Shown here: one piece after another, positions 44,001 through 52,013 of the stretch
Layout: every line of letters begins with the position of its first letter
How positions within the stretch are numbered: position 1 is the stretch's first letter
Source: CAZWSX01 sp964636985
Lineage (GTDB): Bacteria; Planctomycetota; Planctomycetia; Pirellulales; Pirellulaceae
Direction of reading: 5' to 3'
Assembly (NCBI GenBank): GCA_964636985.1
Contig: CAZWSX010000001.1
Span: 1-64,000, forward strand
Length of the DNA: 64,000 nt
Notes under the pieces: generated by a model
Told to the model about the DNA's origin: nothing
Databases searched by the model: none
Seen by the model: the letters and a program-made list of their open reading frames with translations, nothing else
Translations under genes and position numbers: made by a program

Positions 44001-45030
44001 CAACGTCTTCTACTTGAAGTACGCCAAGGCCGAAGTCGCAGCCACGCTGCTCGAAAGCACCTTGGCCGGTTACGGCGCCTCGGTGGTCGGTGAGAGTGGC
44101 GGTGGCGGTTTGTTGGAAAATATGGCCACCAATGCCCTTGGCCCCATGGGCGGAATGTTTGGAGGCATGATGGGACTCGGGGGCGGAAGCTCCGGCGGGA
44201 GCAGTTCTTCGTCGAGTTCCGCTTCGATCAAGATCATTCCCGATGGCCGCCTGAATGCCTTGATTGTTCAGGCCAAGCCGACCGAGATCGACTTGATCGA
44301 GCAACTGCTCAAGATCATCGACCGGCCCAAGGGCCCCGAAAAGGTCGAGGTCCAGCCCTCCCCACGCTTCATCTATGTCAAATATGCCAATGCCGAGGAC
44401 GTGGCGACACAGGTTCGTTCGGTATACGCCAACCGCATGGCATCTGATCCCAATGTCCAGCGTCAGCCATCCCCACAGGAAATCGTTCAAGCGTTTGCCC
44501 GTGGTGCCGGCGGTGGTCGCGGTGGCCGCGGTGGCGGGGAACAGGCCAAGAGCGAAGAGCCGAAGATGACCATTGCCGTCGACAAGAAAAGCAATGCCCT
44601 CATCGTTTCGGCCAGTGACTTCCTGTTCGAGGAAATCGAGCAGTTGGTGAAAAAGCTCGACTCCGCGGTGGCCAACAGCGATGATTCGACGACGGTAGTT
44701 CCCATCCGAGGGACCAACGCCGACGCGATGGTTAAGGCCCTCAAAGCAATCTTGGGCGATGCTGCCACCATCAACCGGCAAACAAGCACCAACAGCCAAG
44801 GCACCACTCAAAATCGCCAACAAGGTCAACCGCAAGGCTTCCAGGGATTCCAAGGCCCACAAGGCTTCCGTCCTGGTGGCGGTGGTTTCCCCGGCGGGGG
44901 CGGTTTCCCTGGTGGCGGCGGGTTCCAAGGCGGCGGTGGCTTCCCCGGTGGCGGCGGGTTCCCCGGCGGAGGCGGCGGCAATCGCGGTGGTGGCGGTGGC
45001 GGCAACCGCGGTGGTGGCCCTCCCTTCTAA
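41050..45030 (+). CDS. Giant exported protein with repeated secretin-N-like domains and RGG-type tracts
   Basis: A 1326-residue protein with a signal peptide (LIAAAVLSLAMGFGSSLVEA). An N-terminal helical region (40-200) is followed by a Gly/Arg-rich tract (about 205-270), then several ~70-residue alpha/beta units of the secretin N/NolW type (recurring patterns such as VVALPKSRQLLVTD, IDANTNSLIIRS, IPDGRLNALIVQA and VDKKSNALIVSA). Long low-complexity Gly/Arg/Pro/Phe tracts interrupt and end the protein. No C-terminal secretin beta-barrel is visible, so it is not a canonical GspD/PilQ. Signal peptide implies periplasmic or cell-surface location. GAGGTG is 6 bases before the start ATG. Confidence 0.85.
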   Translation: MSSLSKHFRSLIAAAVLSLAMGFGSSLVEAANEDIVGALALAADDQVAAQLRLTDQQRAQLNEFFDARDRAALAISREMRDLSDADKKAKMQAFAAESETLGGKILGEAALTQLRQMRLAKSGMRTLADPKVAEQLGLTPEQVAQAQQIVAELDAPAGETTEQARRVAKAEAERKLAGLLSRDQRGAWEKMTGAGADGAQPAPGGEEGNPAPGRFGNRGNRGFGNRGFGGGQRDGAPRDGAGGGREGGGPGREGGAANPQLAVDDNAPRNEDGEAPIMFKFGRAPWKDVIEYFADRANLALTMDVVPPGTCNYAYSNKTYTPSEAIDVLNSLLQLKGFVLLRHERMLVVWNQEDGPPPPTLVAQCEPNEIEKFGKYEMISVLFTLARMSPEEAELETRKIISQPPMGNVVALPKSRQLLVTDVGGKLRRVRTMIENIENPPEDLKEVEEVVDVLNTTPDALMPLLRTSMGIPEGFSALPDGSLKITVLKEARRFLVIGKRFQIDKFKRLVKLLDSADNLGQGGNELPQLEVYPVANGDPDAIIAVLKGLFPEVAAFIMKDPMTGNIIVNAKPFQHAGIKATIDQMSHNDRVVEVIKLRRIDPETAQIQINNLFGGTGGEPAKNGPKVDIDANTNSLIIRSTAGQLKEIQSLLKKLGESDEADIAAKMERSDTRIIKLSARSAKNALEAVQAIWASKRANQVRVVDAGASDEPATSIPALPEPRARRPAAKTAAEGARPEGGPGYGQPGDGRGDFRGRGDFPRGDFRGGFPGGGFPGGGEFPRGDFRGGGDRGGGDGPRGGGDGERRGPPGPPGGGAPPPGGGQPQPGFQNPNRTQTKQPKRAVTRAVLKPATQGVKSWQWVVQEDAAPAADENSVDEKPAAEKPVAKNRAAVAPEAAPEDDVPPAPKAITNPKHLRGEGTEEEVAAAGNIASDESDPNVPGADIVVTISPGGVIISSQDLDALDEFESLLNSIIAQTNSGGREYNVFYLKYAKAEVAATLLESTLAGYGASVVGESGGGGLLENMATNALGPMGGMFGGMMGLGGGSSGGSSSSSSSASIKIIPDGRLNALIVQAKPTEIDLIEQLLKIIDRPKGPEKVEVQPSPRFIYVKYANAEDVATQVRSVYANRMASDPNVQRQPSPQEIVQAFARGAGGGRGGRGGGEQAKSEEPKMTIAVDKKSNALIVSASDFLFEEIEQLVKKLDSAVANSDDSTTVVPIRGTNADAMVKALKAILGDAATINRQTSTNSQGTTQNRQQGQPQGFQGFQGPQGFRPGGGGFPGGGGFPGGGGFQGGGGFPGGGGFPGGGGGNRGGGGGGNRGGGPPF
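44887..44976 (+). repeat. Five tandem 18-bp units encoding FPGGGG/FQGGGG
   Basis: Tandem in-frame units starting TTCCC or TTCCA near the end of the secretin-N gene, differing mainly at third codon positions. Selection on the encoded peptide rather than on DNA, or old slippage, would explain this. Confidence 0.8.
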
Positions 45031-45066
45031 TGAGCTGTTGCCTAACGCCGTAGCTTCCGGTTAACG

Positions 45067-45092
45067 AGTTGAGAACAATAGGGTTCTCAACT
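45067..45092. terminator. Strong hairpin between secretin-N and DUF2071 genes
   Basis: Perfect 10-bp arms AGTTGAGAAC/GTTCTCAACT around a 6-base loop, followed by TTCTCG. It starts 37 bases after one stop and ends 14 bases before the next ATG, so it may terminate the long transcript or fold over the ribosome site of the following gene. Confidence 0.5.
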
Positions 45093-45105
45093 TTCTCGTA
45101 CCGGG

Positions 45106-45885
45106 ATGCGCGCGATGACGACGATCGTTTCGCCAACCACAGCCCCACCGCCATGGCTTGAGCGGCAATTGGCCGCCCGAAGCAACCCGCCTGGCAAACG
45201 CCCTTGGATGGCGCAGAACTGGCGGTCGCTCTTGTTCCTCCATTGGGAGGTCGATCCAGGCCGCCTGCAGTCGACGTTGCCGAAAGGGCTCACCGTCGAT
45301 ACCTACAACCATCGCGCCTACGTGGGAATGGTCGTCTTCTTCATGCGCGGCATTCGCGCGCTGTGGACTCCTCCCCTGCCCGGCCTCTCGGACTTCCTTG
45401 AACTCAACGTTCGCACCTACGTGGTCGGTCCCGATGGTACGCCCGGCATTTGGTTCTATTCGCTCGATTGCAATCAGCCACTGGCGGTGTGGGGCGCGCG
45501 AACGTTTTACCACCTTCCCTACCGGCACGCGCGGATGACGGCCGACGTGAGCGCGACGATCGACTACCGATCGCAACTCACCGGATGGAGTGCGCCGGCC
45601 CGGTATCGATGGACGCCGCGCGGCGACGCCAAGCCTTCGCAGCCCGGCACGCTCGATTTCTTTTTGGTCGAGCGTTACTGGCTGTTCGCATCGTCTTCTC
45701 GCGGAGCTCTGAGGCGCGGCAAAGTGTCTCACGCACCCTACGGTGTGTGCGATGCCGACCTGGAAGCCTTCGACATCCAGCCCGCCAACGGGCCGCTCGA
45801 AGGCTTGCTGACCGGGCCGCCGGTGCATGTCTGTCATTCGCCAGGCGTCGACACGCGCGTCTTCTCGCTCGAATCCGCTAGTTAA
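45106..45885 (+). CDS. DUF2071 (YqjF-like) family protein
   Basis: A 259-residue soluble protein. It shows the DUF2071 signature: WRSLLFLHWEVDPGRLQSTLPKGLTVD near the N-terminus, then AYVGMVVFFMRGIR and LPGLSDFLELNVRTYV. Biochemical function of the family is not established. ATG 45106 is used; an alternative ATG at 45115 is nearby. It follows a strong hairpin and precedes the propeller-phosphoesterase gene by 90 bases on the same strand. Confidence 0.88.
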   Translation: MRAMTTIVSPTTAPPPWLERQLAARSNPPGKRPWMAQNWRSLLFLHWEVDPGRLQSTLPKGLTVDTYNHRAYVGMVVFFMRGIRALWTPPLPGLSDFLELNVRTYVVGPDGTPGIWFYSLDCNQPLAVWGARTFYHLPYRHARMTADVSATIDYRSQLTGWSAPARYRWTPRGDAKPSQPGTLDFFLVERYWLFASSSRGALRRGKVSHAPYGVCDADLEAFDIQPANGPLEGLLTGPPVHVCHSPGVDTRVFSLESAS

Positions 45886-45975
45886 CAGCAAGGCGTCCCC
45901 TCTTGCATTGACCACGTCAGGCGACCAAGCTTGGTCGAACCCCCTCGGCGTTCCTCACCTGCCTGGAGTTTGGTT

Positions 45976-48549
45976 ATGCGAGCTTGTTCGGTTCGGCAAT
46001 GCATGTTGCTGATGCTTCTAAGCATCGGCGTAGTGGCCGCGCATTCTCTCCACGCACAAGACAAGCCAGGCGAGTCGCGGCAGGTCGTTTTGCCGGGACC
46101 TTTAGGCAAAGGAGCGATGCAACTTCCCACGCAGTGGTCCCTACGGCCCGCCGGGAAGCACGTCCAACTGGGCGACTTTCCCGTGAACATCGCCGTCCAC
46201 CCCACGCTCCCCATCGCCGTGGTTTTGCACGCGGGCTACGCCGAGCACGAAATCGTCACCGTCGACCTGAAAACAGAGCGAGTCCTCAGTCGCGTCCCCG
46301 TGACGCAGGCGTTTTACGGTCTGGCGCTTTCCCCCAAAGGAGACGAGGTTTTCGCCAGCGGCGGCGAACGGGAAGTCGTCTACCGCCTCCGTCTTGATGG
46401 CAAGGGACTGCTCTACGATCTGCGAGAAGTCGCCATCGTCCCCCCCAAGGAAAAGTTCGTGGTCACCGGCGTCGCCCTCTCACGCGACGGCAAAACGCTT
46501 TTTGCCGCCGGCGGTTGGGGAGGGAAAGTCGCGATCGTCGGACTCGATCCGCCGGCCGCTCCCGCGATGATCGAGTTGGAGCGAGAAAGCTATCCGTACG
46601 GGCTCTACCCCAGTGCCGATGGTCAGCGGCTCTTCGTCAGCCAGTGGCTCAAGGAATCGGTCGTCGAGATCGACCTCAAGACCAAAAAGGTCGTTAACAA
46701 AGTCGAAACGCCGCGCCATCCGTGCGAAATGATCGCCACCGCCGACGAATCATTTCTGTACGTGGCGTGCGCGAATTCCAATTCCGTCGTGGTCGTCGAT
46801 CTGAAGGAGGGCAAGAAGATCGAGCAGCTTTCGGCGGCCTTATACCCCGAAGCCATGGTGGGAAGTACCCCCAATAGCCTGGCCCTCTCGCCCGACGGCC
46901 GTGCGCTGCTGGTGGCGAATGCCGACAACAACAACGTGGCGGTGTTCGATGTCTCGACGCGCGGCAAGTCCAAGAGCTTGGGCTACATCCCCGCGGGATG
47001 GTATCCCACCAGCGTCCGTTTCGCGGCCGAGGGCTCCCGTATTCTCATCGCCAACGGTAAGGGTTTGGGATCGAAACCAAACCGGCTCGGACCGGCTCCC
47101 GGCAAGGAATCGCCCGCTACGATTCGCGAGTACATCGGCAAGCTGTTCCCGGGCACGCTCACGGTCATGACGCCTCCCACGCCGGCCGAAATGGCCCGCT
47201 TCACCAAAGATGCCTTCGCTTGCTCTCCGCTGAAGCCGGAGAACGGAGTCCGCAACGCCGACCGCCCGGCCGACAGTCCGATTCCAGCGAAAGTCGGCGA
47301 TCCCAGCCCCATCAAGTACTGCATCTACATCGTCAAAGAGAACCGCACTTACGACCAGGTGCTAGGCGATCTTCCACAAGGCAACGGAGAACCCGTGCTT
47401 TGTTTGTTCCCGGCGAAGGTCACGCCCAACCATCACGCCATCGCCAGCGAGTTCGTAACGCTCGACAACTTCTACGTCGAAAGCGAAGTGAGCGCCGATG
47501 GCCACGAGTGGAGCATGGCGGCTTACGCAAGCGACTTCGTCGAGAAAACCTGGCCGCTCGTTTATCGCGGCGGCGAAGGGAAGCTTTCTTATCCGTCCGA
47601 AGGAGCGATCCAAGGCGTCGGTTCGGCTGGCGGCTACATTTGGGACCGCTGCGCGGAAGCGAACGTGAGCTTCCGCACGTATGGCGAATTCACCGTCAAC
47701 CCGCCCAATCCCAAGGACCCCGTGAAAGCGCGACTCAAATCGCTGGAAGGACGGTTCGATCCCAACTTCCGCAGCTACGATCTCGACTACAGCGATATCG
47801 ACCGCGCCAACCGCTTTATCTCCGAACTGAAGCGGTTCGAGGCCGAAGGGGAGATGCCGCGAATGCAGATCATGCGTTTGCCCAACGACCACACGCACGG
47901 CACGGCGGTAGGGAAATTGACGCCCACCGCCATGGTGGCCGAAAACGACGTCGCCTTCGGCATGGTGATCGAAGCCATCAGCAAATCGAAGTTCTGGAAA
48001 GAGACGGCTGTCTTCGTGGTCGAGGACGACGCCCAGAACGGAAGCGATCACGTCGACGCGCACCGGACCATTGCCTTCTGCGTCAGTCCGTACACCAAGC
48101 GGAAGAGCGTCGACTCCAATTTGTACTCGACCGCCAGCATGCTGCGGACGATGGAGTTGATCCTCGGACTCAAGCCGATGACGCAGTTCGACGCCGCGGC
48201 GCTGCCGATGTACGGATCGTTTCAGGCCGAGCCGGATCTAACGCCGTATGTCGCTCGGCCCGCTCGAGCGGATCTGAAGGAGCGCAACGTCGCTTCCGCG
48301 TGGGGCGCGAAGGAGTCGCTCGCGATGGACTTCAGCCGCGAGGATGCCGCCGACGACTTGAAACTGAACGAAGTTATCTGGCGGAGCGTTCGCGGCGCCG
48401 AGAGCGTGATGCCCCCGCCCGTGCGAGCATCGTTTGTCTTCGCCAAAACCGACGACGATGACGACGAAGAAGAGGAAGGCGAGAACGAGCGCGACGACGA
48501 TGATGACGACGGCGACGAAAAAGACGACGATGATGACGATGACCGCTAA
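45976..48549 (+). CDS. Exported YVTN-type beta-propeller with C-terminal phosphoesterase domain
   Basis: An 857-residue secreted protein. A signal peptide (LMLLSIGVVAAHSLHAQ) is followed by a YVTN-like propeller (about 50-400: repeated LALSPDGRALLVANADNNNV-like blades) and a phosphoesterase domain of the phospholipase-C-like type, with YIVKENRTYDQVLG and the metal-site stretch VEDDAQNGSDHVDAHR. The last 40 residues are nearly pure Asp/Glu. GGAG with a 7-base spacer supports ATG 45976. Probably a periplasmic phosphatase or phosphodiesterase tethered by a propeller; the substrate is unknown. Confidence 0.85.
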   Translation: MRACSVRQCMLLMLLSIGVVAAHSLHAQDKPGESRQVVLPGPLGKGAMQLPTQWSLRPAGKHVQLGDFPVNIAVHPTLPIAVVLHAGYAEHEIVTVDLKTERVLSRVPVTQAFYGLALSPKGDEVFASGGEREVVYRLRLDGKGLLYDLREVAIVPPKEKFVVTGVALSRDGKTLFAAGGWGGKVAIVGLDPPAAPAMIELERESYPYGLYPSADGQRLFVSQWLKESVVEIDLKTKKVVNKVETPRHPCEMIATADESFLYVACANSNSVVVVDLKEGKKIEQLSAALYPEAMVGSTPNSLALSPDGRALLVANADNNNVAVFDVSTRGKSKSLGYIPAGWYPTSVRFAAEGSRILIANGKGLGSKPNRLGPAPGKESPATIREYIGKLFPGTLTVMTPPTPAEMARFTKDAFACSPLKPENGVRNADRPADSPIPAKVGDPSPIKYCIYIVKENRTYDQVLGDLPQGNGEPVLCLFPAKVTPNHHAIASEFVTLDNFYVESEVSADGHEWSMAAYASDFVEKTWPLVYRGGEGKLSYPSEGAIQGVGSAGGYIWDRCAEANVSFRTYGEFTVNPPNPKDPVKARLKSLEGRFDPNFRSYDLDYSDIDRANRFISELKRFEAEGEMPRMQIMRLPNDHTHGTAVGKLTPTAMVAENDVAFGMVIEAISKSKFWKETAVFVVEDDAQNGSDHVDAHRTIAFCVSPYTKRKSVDSNLYSTASMLRTMELILGLKPMTQFDAAALPMYGSFQAEPDLTPYVARPARADLKERNVASAWGAKESLAMDFSREDAADDLKLNEVIWRSVRGAESVMPPPVRASFVFAKTDDDDDEEEEGENERDDDDDDGDEKDDDDDDDR

Positions 48550-48574
48550 GCTGAAATTGATACGACGGTGAGCC

Positions 48575-49072
48575 TTGCACTACGAACCGTTTTTGCACGT
48601 TGTCTTGCACCAACCTGAAATCCCTCCCAACACCGGCAACATCGGTCGGACTTGTGTTGCGATCGGTGCCAAGCTTTGGTTGGTGGAACCGCTGGGCTTC
48701 GATGTCGACGAAAAAGCACGCCGCCGCGCGGGACTCGACTATTGGGAACGCTTGGAGTGGGAAGTGGTCCCCAACTGGGAGACCCTCACCGAGCGCCTGG
48801 CGGCCCCCTTTTTGGCACGGCGATGCTGGTTCTTCTCCGCCAAAGCAAAGCATCACTACGCCGAAGTCGAGTACCAGCCAGGCGATGTGCTCGTGTTCGG
48901 CCGCGAAACCAAAGGGCTGCCGCCCGAGATTTTGTCGCAGCATGCCGATCAAACGGTGACGATCCCCTGCCGCAGCGCGGTGCGGAGTTTGAACCTCTCG
49001 GTCGCCGCCGGGGCCGCCGCCTTGGAAGCCGTTCGTCAGATCGAGTTACGCGGGCAGTTGCGCCCGCGCTAG
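48575..49072 (+). CDS. trmL: tRNA (cytidine/uridine-34 2'-O)-methyltransferase
   Basis: A 165-residue SPOUT methyltransferase that modifies the wobble base of tRNA-Leu. Signature motifs are HQPEIPPNTGNIGRTC at the N-terminus, VLVFGRETKGLPPE and the knot motif IPCRSAVRSLNLSVAAG. The start appears to be TTG 48575 (HYEPFLHVVLHQPEIPP), with GGTGA just before it; no ATG or GTG fits the N-terminus. Length equals that of E. coli TrmL (about 157). It is co-oriented with the following LDH2-type gene. Confidence 0.93.
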   Translation: MHYEPFLHVVLHQPEIPPNTGNIGRTCVAIGAKLWLVEPLGFDVDEKARRRAGLDYWERLEWEVVPNWETLTERLAAPFLARRCWFFSAKAKHHYAEVEYQPGDVLVFGRETKGLPPEILSQHADQTVTIPCRSAVRSLNLSVAAGAAALEAVRQIELRGQLRPR

Positions 49073-49096
49073 AAATGCAACTTGGAGGTCCGAACG

Positions 49097-50161
49097 ATGC
49101 CACGATTTTCACCCGAGGTGCTCAAAGGGTTCGCCAGCGACTTGCTTCGCAAAGGGGGCTTTAGCGAAGAAGAATCCCGTGTCACGGCGGAGAGCCTCGT
49201 CCTGGCCAACATTTGCGGCTACGACTCGCACGGCGTGATGCGGATTCCGCAGTACATCGAGTTTCTGGCAGCGGGCGAAGTCGTCTCGAACACGGAATTG
49301 ACGGTCATCTCGGAAGGGGCCGTCCGGTTCGTCGCTGATGCCAACCGCGGCGTCGGGCAAATTCAGGCGCGCCGCCTGCTTTCAATTCTCAGCCAAAAGG
49401 CCCACGCCGAAGGCTTGGCTGCCGGTTCACTGCGGCATTGCGGGCACATCGGTCGCTTGGGCGAGTATTGCGAAATCGCCGCCGCCGAAGGACTGGTCAC
49501 CATGTTGGCGGTGAACTCGCACGGCGGCGTCGTCCGTGTCGCCCCTCCCGGCGGAACGAGTCCCCGCATCAGCACCAATCCAATTGCCGTGGGGGTTCCG
49601 CAGGCGAGCGCGCAAGGCAAACAAACGCCGCTCGTTCTCGACTTCAGCACCAGTGCCACCGCCGAGGGCAAAGTCCGCGTCAAAAAGATCGCCGGGCAAG
49701 CGTGCCCGCCCGGCTGGCTGCTGGACAACCAAGGCCAACCCACGACCGATCCGGGGACGCTCTATGGCACGCCGCCAGGATCGATTCTGCCCTTCGGCGG
49801 CGACCAGGCCTACAAGGGTTTCGGTCTCGGCCTCATGGTCGAACTGCTCTGCGGCGCGCTCAGCGGCGGAGCATCGGCACGCGAGAAGCCTTACCCAATG
49901 AAGGGGAACTGCGTCCTGATGTTGGTGATCGATCCGTCGAAGTTCGCCGGGGCCGACTTCTTCGCCAGCGAAGTCAATCAACTGACGCAATACATTCGGG
50001 GTTGTCCCACCGTCGAAAGCGTCGCGACGATCACGCTCCCAGGCGATCCGGAACGGCAGCGTATGGATGCCGTAGAACAAGGCGGCATCGAAATCGAAGG
50101 CGGCAACTGGAAAGCGCTCGCCGATCTTGCCAGCCGGCTGGGCGTGAGTGTCCCCAGCTAA
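49097..50161 (+). CDS. LDH2/malate-type (YlbC-like) NAD(P)-dependent dehydrogenase
   Basis: A 354-residue oxidoreductase of the LDH2/MDH2 family, which lacks a Rossmann fold and includes ureidoglycolate, sulfolactate and malate dehydrogenases. Visible are NICGYDSHGVMRIPQYIEFL (catalytic His region), HCGHIGRLGEY, and the GGDQAYKGFGLGLMVELL stretch. GGAGG lies 8 bases before ATG 49097. Substrate cannot be decided from sequence. Convergent with the exported protein gene at 50187 (25 bases between stops). Confidence 0.9.
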   Translation: MPRFSPEVLKGFASDLLRKGGFSEEESRVTAESLVLANICGYDSHGVMRIPQYIEFLAAGEVVSNTELTVISEGAVRFVADANRGVGQIQARRLLSILSQKAHAEGLAAGSLRHCGHIGRLGEYCEIAAAEGLVTMLAVNSHGGVVRVAPPGGTSPRISTNPIAVGVPQASAQGKQTPLVLDFSTSATAEGKVRVKKIAGQACPPGWLLDNQGQPTTDPGTLYGTPPGSILPFGGDQAYKGFGLGLMVELLCGALSGGASAREKPYPMKGNCVLMLVIDPSKFAGADFFASEVNQLTQYIRGCPTVESVATITLPGDPERQRMDAVEQGGIEIEGGNWKALADLASRLGVSVPS

Positions 50162-50186
50162 GGCTCCCCAGATCAGCAGCACGCTA

Positions 50187-50798
50187 CTAATCTTCGGCGC
50201 GGCCGTCGACCAACTTCCACGATTTGAAGAATCGTTCCGCGGCCGACGACATCACGTTGTCGCGCGGCCCCGTGGCCGTGATTTCATACAGTCGCCCGTC
50301 GCGGACAATGTATTGAACGCGGCAGATCGCTTGCAGCGTGGGAACGTCGAACACGACTTCCCGCCCTTCGACGTCGCTGCGGGCAAGCGACGTTTCTTCG
50401 ACGATCGCGCCGCCGAAGCCTGCCTTCGCTTCATCGCGGGCGGCGTCGATCAGCTTTTGGACCGACAGCTTCTTGTTCGACTTGGGATAGTCAAGATAGT
50501 GGGCACCGTAGACCACTTTGATTGCCGGAACCGATTGCAGATGGAGTTTCGCCGTTCCATGCGGCGTGGCAACGTCGGTTTCGCTCGGGATTGCGGTGCC
50601 GGGAAACTCGACGCGAAAGCCCCCTTCTTTCGAAACGAACTCCCGCCACGGGCTGCGCTTCGCGGGCGTTTCTGACTTGAGTCCCAGATCTTCTGCTTTG
50701 TCCCCGAAGCTAAACGGCGTTTGCCCGTGCGTTGGCGCGGCTAAGAACGACCAGGCGAAACAACCAGCCAGACAGACCCATGCAAGTTGTCGCAACAT
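50187..50798 (-). CDS. Exported protein of unknown function
   Basis: A 203-residue protein with a signal peptide (MLRQLAWVCLAGCFAWSFLAAPTHGQ). The mature part carries FVSKEGGFRVEFPGTAIPSE followed by a compact alpha/beta-looking domain ending SAAERFFKSWKLV, a pattern shared by a PsbP-like group of small exported proteins (from memory, uncertain). ATG 50798 lies 8 bases after the stop of the upstream lipoprotein gene, so the two are almost surely co-transcribed. Confidence 0.75.
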   Translation of the reverse strand: MLRQLAWVCLAGCFAWSFLAAPTHGQTPFSFGDKAEDLGLKSETPAKRSPWREFVSKEGGFRVEFPGTAIPSETDVATPHGTAKLHLQSVPAIKVVYGAHYLDYPKSNKKLSVQKLIDAARDEAKAGFGGAIVEETSLARSDVEGREVVFDVPTLQAICRVQYIVRDGRLYEITATGPRDNVMSSAAERFFKSWKLVDGRAED

Positions 50799-50806
50799 CG
50801 CAACCT

Positions 50807-51718
50807 CTATCGATAGATCGAATCGGACGACGAGTCGCTCTCAGCAACGGCAGGCGCTTCTTCGCTGCCGGACGCTTCGCTTTGCCGTGCGTTGGCGTTT
50901 TGGAAGCTGGCCGGCATCACGCTCCGCGAGACGCTGCCCGGGCGATAGTTCGAGGCGTTTGACAAAGCGGTCGGCAGATTCGGCGTCGGCGTCGAAGGAT
51001 ACGGAGCCGAAGGATTCGCAGCCGAGGGAGCATCGTCGCTCACGCTCGCCGAAACTCGCGTTGCCGAGCGGCTACGACGTTCGTCCTGTGGGTTACTGGC
51101 AACTCGCGGGGAGTATCCCGATGGCGAGTAGCTCGAGCGTTCCGCCGCGCTGCCGTATCCCGATTGGGCAGGCGGTGCGCCAGCGTTGGCCATCGATCCC
51201 GACGTTGGACGCGCTGCGGCGTAGCTGTCGCCACCGTCACGAGGAGATGTTTCACGTGGAGATACATCGCGCGGTGACGCATCGCGCGCCACCGAGTTGC
51301 CGTAAGGGCGATAGCCGGCGCCCGTCGAGTACGGACCCGTGTGATAGGCATCCTTGCTAGGCATCGCACTGGCCATGCGATTCGACGCCTCGGGCGAACC
51401 GATCGACTCGCCCGTGGTTTCGCGTTGGTAGCGGCTGCTACGGGTCATCGGATCGACTGGGATCGAACCGCTCGACCGGCTCGAAGCCAGGCTGCTGCTG
51501 CCCGATGCCGAAGAGCCAACTGGCGGCGGCACATTCGTTTTCGAGGTCGGCTTGGCGCTGGCAAGCGACGACGCGTCGGCATCTTTCGATTTGAAGGGCG
51601 ACCACGACGAGAAGCTCGGGGTGCTCCAAGGCGACGACTGGCATCCGGTTGTGCTCAACACGATGGCGACGAGGAGAGTTCCTGCTTGCCACGATCGAAT
51701 GGCGACATTTCGAGTCAT
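50807..51718 (-). CDS. Putative lipoprotein, Ser/Pro-rich, unknown function
   Basis: A 303-residue protein with a type II signal: AGTLLVAIVLSTTGC, where the last residue is the likely lipidated Cys (about residue 26). The remainder is Ser/Ala/Pro/Arg-rich disordered sequence with no domain. The frame is open to 51781, but AGAGGA 7 bases before ATG 51718 selects this start. Resembles the lipoprotein at 9033-9725 in composition. Upstream partner of the exported protein at 50187. Confidence 0.75.
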   Translation of the reverse strand: MTRNVAIRSWQAGTLLVAIVLSTTGCQSSPWSTPSFSSWSPFKSKDADASSLASAKPTSKTNVPPPVGSSASGSSSLASSRSSGSIPVDPMTRSSRYQRETTGESIGSPEASNRMASAMPSKDAYHTGPYSTGAGYRPYGNSVARDASPRDVSPRETSPRDGGDSYAAARPTSGSMANAGAPPAQSGYGSAAERSSYSPSGYSPRVASNPQDERRSRSATRVSASVSDDAPSAANPSAPYPSTPTPNLPTALSNASNYRPGSVSRSVMPASFQNANARQSEASGSEEAPAVAESDSSSDSIYR

Positions 51719-52013
51719 GCGAGATCCTCTCGACGAATGGTTCGTCCCTGAATCGATACATGCGACTAGGAGTGCATGCAACGGCGCGTTTCTTAACGGG
51801 CACCGTTACCAATTTCGTATCGAACGAATGGTTCGCTAATGTTTAGCCAATCGTCAAAGTTCACGGCACAGGCATAGAACTTCCGCGGTGGCGTGCGGAA
51901 AATAGAGGCCGCAGCGAAGTCGCGTCAATCGAACTTTGTACGCTTTCATCAAAAGAAGGCGGGATTCGCTGGCAAAATCGCGCGATGGCCCCGCTAGCTT
52001 TCGAGTTCCCCTT

